Shown here piece by piece: positions 6,137 to 7,386 of a DNA stretch of 7,386 nt; within the stretch, counting starts at the first letter, position 1, and each line of letters begins with the position of its first letter. The translations under genes and the position numbers were made by a program. The notes beneath the pieces are model-generated. The model ran no database searches. It was given only the letters and a program-made list of their open reading frames with translations, and had not been told where the DNA came from. This DNA is from Alistipes sp. Lineage in GTDB: Bacteria; Bacteroidota; Bacteroidia; Bacteroidales; Rikenellaceae. The stretch spans positions 1-7,386 of the forward strand of contig JAFYOF010000145.1 in the NCBI GenBank assembly GCA_017560305.1, written 5' to 3'.

Positions 6137-6994
6137 TTAAAATATGTTGAATTGTTCTATCTTCTGCTTTTTACCGTCGATTTCAATGAATGTGGTAAAG
6201 TATATTGCCTGGTCTTTCTCTAAATACTTATCCCAATCAACCCTCTTTATCTTTTTGTAAATATATCGCTTGTACTCTTTCATTCGGTCGTGAGTCCAAT
6301 AATCATCTTTGAATGCCACTTTCCCATTTCGTACGCCAAAATGTACTTGAGCCATCCCAATAGAGAGCCTGCGTCTAAAATCAGGATGATATACATCACT
6401 CCACCTCCATTTCCAATCTTTGGCGATTGCATCGTGAACCTCCTGCGACAACTCCTCAACTCTCTTTTCATCTATTGATTTGTCGTAATATTCATACTCG
6501 CCCATCATCTTACAACGCCCACTCTTCACCTGCACAATCTTTCGGTAGGAAGTAAGTGGTCCAGTTCCCTCCCACCACTTTCTGATTTCGCCAAAACCCA
6601 ATGCAAGGTTTTCGGTTGCCCACTTGGCGTGTACGCGCCCATCAACACAATCTTTGCCAAATATCTCTTTTAGGTCGAGGTTGATGTATCGTTTGCCTCT
6701 TGGTGCGTTACCCTCGTCGTGAATAGCGGTGAGGTAAAGTTTGTTATCTTCAATCTCCCAATATGCAACATAACCCTTATAGTTTGCTGTGCTTGACGCT
6801 TTAAATGTTGGGAAATTGTAGTTGTTGGGGATTGTTTTGTCAATCAGGTCTTGTAACGGATAACTACGGATAATGTAGTGTTTCTCTCCATCTATAAAAA
6901 GATAATCTACACCCTGCGCAGTCGCCGACGCACGAAATACGCCCGCTATCGCCATCAAGAAGGCAATAACGATAGTTAAAACTTTGCATTTCAT
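6137..6994 (-). CDS. Secreted protein of unknown function
   Basis: A 285-residue protein with a clear signal peptide (residues 1-27: MKCK, a hydrophobic core, then RASATAQ before the likely cut). No lipobox is present, so it is predicted to be a soluble periplasmic or secreted protein. The mature part opens with VDYLFIDGEKHYI. It then contains a stretch of the form YKGYVAYWEIEDNKLYL, followed by INLDLKEIFG and a WATENLALGFGE strand. I recall this pattern from uncharacterised exported proteins of Bacteroidota, but I know no function for it. The second half is rich in Lys, Arg, Trp and Tyr. A longer frame begins with TTG at 7033, but that TTG is part of the -7 promoter box, so the ATG at 6994, directly before the signal peptide, is the start. 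It is first in the minus-strand group and its stop lies 2 bases before the acyltransferase start. The DNA is clearly more AT-rich than the acyltransferase gene. Confidence 0.8.
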   Translation of the reverse strand: MKCKVLTIVIAFLMAIAGVFRASATAQGVDYLFIDGEKHYIIRSYPLQDLIDKTIPNNYNFPTFKASSTANYKGYVAYWEIEDNKLYLTAIHDEGNAPRGKRYINLDLKEIFGKDCVDGRVHAKWATENLALGFGEIRKWWEGTGPLTSYRKIVQVKSGRCKMMGEYEYYDKSIDEKRVEELSQEVHDAIAKDWKWRWSDVYHPDFRRRLSIGMAQVHFGVRNGKVAFKDDYWTHDRMKEYKRYIYKKIKRVDWDKYLEKDQAIYFTTFIEIDGKKQKIEQFNIF

Positions 6995-7030
6995 AATAGG
7001 TCGGTTTTTGAGGTTGTAAATCTTATTCCC

Positions 7031-7038
7031 CAAATATA
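7031..7038 (-). promoter_or_regulatory. -7 promoter element of the minus-strand gene group
   Basis: On the minus strand this reads TATATTTG, an exact match to the Bacteroidota -7 box TAnnTTTG. It lies 36 bases before the ATG at 6994, giving a leader of about 30 bases. No good TTTG -33 box is at standard spacing; TTG occurrences at 7051-7053 and 7071-7073 are too near and too far. It follows the rpmE2 terminator, as expected for the start of a new unit. Confidence 0.6.
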
Positions 7039-7090
7039 AGAAAAAATCTGCAATTATCAGCGCCTGTACTCAAAAAACAACCCTACAAAG

Positions 7091-7124
7091 CACAAAAAAG
7101 TCCGACCCAACGGGATCGGACTTT
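7091..7124 (-). terminator. Intrinsic terminator of rpmE2
   Basis: The arms 7097-7108 (AAAGTCCGACCC) and 7112-7124 (GGGATCGGACTTT) pair around an AAC loop with one bulged A. On the minus strand the stem runs into six T residues (7094-7099 on the plus strand are A). It lies 27 bases beyond the rpmE2 stop codon and separates that gene from the following minus-strand group. Confidence 0.88.
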
Positions 7125-7151
7125 AGTTTTGGAAGTAAAATCTTCTTAAGA

Positions 7152-7386
7152 TTACTTCTTCTTATCGTAGCGTTTTGCGTAACGGCTCATAAACTTATCC
7201 ACACGACCGGCAGTATCCACCAACTTCATCTTACCTGTATAGAAAGGGTGAGATGTGTTAGAGATTTCCATCTTGTAAACTGGATAGGTTTCGCCGTTCA
7301 CCTCGATGGTCTCTTTTGTCGAAACGGCGGACCTGCACAAAAACACGTGGTCATTCGACATATCCTTGAATGCCACTAAACGATAA
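7152..7386 (-). CDS. rpmE2: 50S ribosomal protein L31 type B, 5' end missing
   Basis: Component of the large ribosomal subunit. The 78 residues visible run to the stop, and the frame stays open to the window edge. A GTG at 7374-7376 is an internal valine, because the residues before it (YRLVAFKDM) match the family's usual sequence after a short N-terminus that normally begins with Met and a HPxYR motif. Key family stretches are [11 protein letters not shown] and [14 protein letters not shown]. The zinc-binding CxxC pairs of type A L31 are absent, with only one cysteine (in VFLCRS), which marks the zinc-independent type B form. About 10-12 residues are lost beyond the window. It has its own terminator, and its promoter is outside the window. 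Confidence 0.95.
   Translation of the reverse strand, partial: YRLVAFKDMSNDHVFLCRSAVSTKETIEVNGETYPVYKMEISNTSHPFYTGKMKLVDTAGRVDKFMSRYAKRYDKKK

Noticed and set aside
5163..6150. Several open frames opposite or within the acyltransferase gene
   Set aside because: Their translations are rich in His, Arg and Gln with no domain, while the membrane protein in the true frame is unmistakable.

Overview
The window looks like chromosome from a member of the Bacteroidota, most likely a gut Bacteroidales. The type B ribosomal protein L31 is of the Bacteroidota kind. Starts lack Shine-Dalgarno sequences. One transcription unit is preceded by an exact TAnnTTTG element, the -7 box of the Bacteroidota primary sigma factor. 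I cannot fix the genus.

Left part (1-2010): a non-coding stretch with an intrinsic terminator for an unseen plus-strand unit, then an AT-rich plus-strand gene for a 571-residue multi-domain GIY-YIG endonuclease. The protein combines two zinc-binding modules, short repeated aromatic/Ala-Tyr modules, a GIY-YIG catalytic core and a NUMOD-like C-terminus. This is the build of a free-standing homing endonuclease. It differs in composition and strand from everything else here and lies between two terminators, so it reads as an acquired selfish gene.

Main part (2016-7038): six minus-strand genes packed tightly, from the right: a secreted protein of unknown function, an acyltransferase-3 membrane protein, a 63-residue small ORF with a TTG start, inorganic pyrophosphatase (ppa), L-serine ammonia-lyase (sdaA) and an exported TIM-barrel sugar isomerase/epimerase-like protein. 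Gaps are 2, -8, 19, 9 and 12 bases. A strong hairpin with a minus-strand T-rich tail ends the group. One transcript from the 7031-7038 promoter could cover all six, but internal promoters cannot be excluded. The functions do not form one obvious pathway: ppa and sdaA are housekeeping, the other four act at or beyond the inner membrane or are unknown.

Right end (7091-7386): the 3' part of rpmE2 (L31 type B) on the minus strand, cut by the window edge, with its own terminator, so it is a separate unit.

The most unusual item is the endonuclease with its repeated modules around the nuclease core. The small ORF and the secreted unknown protein are the other genes worth following.
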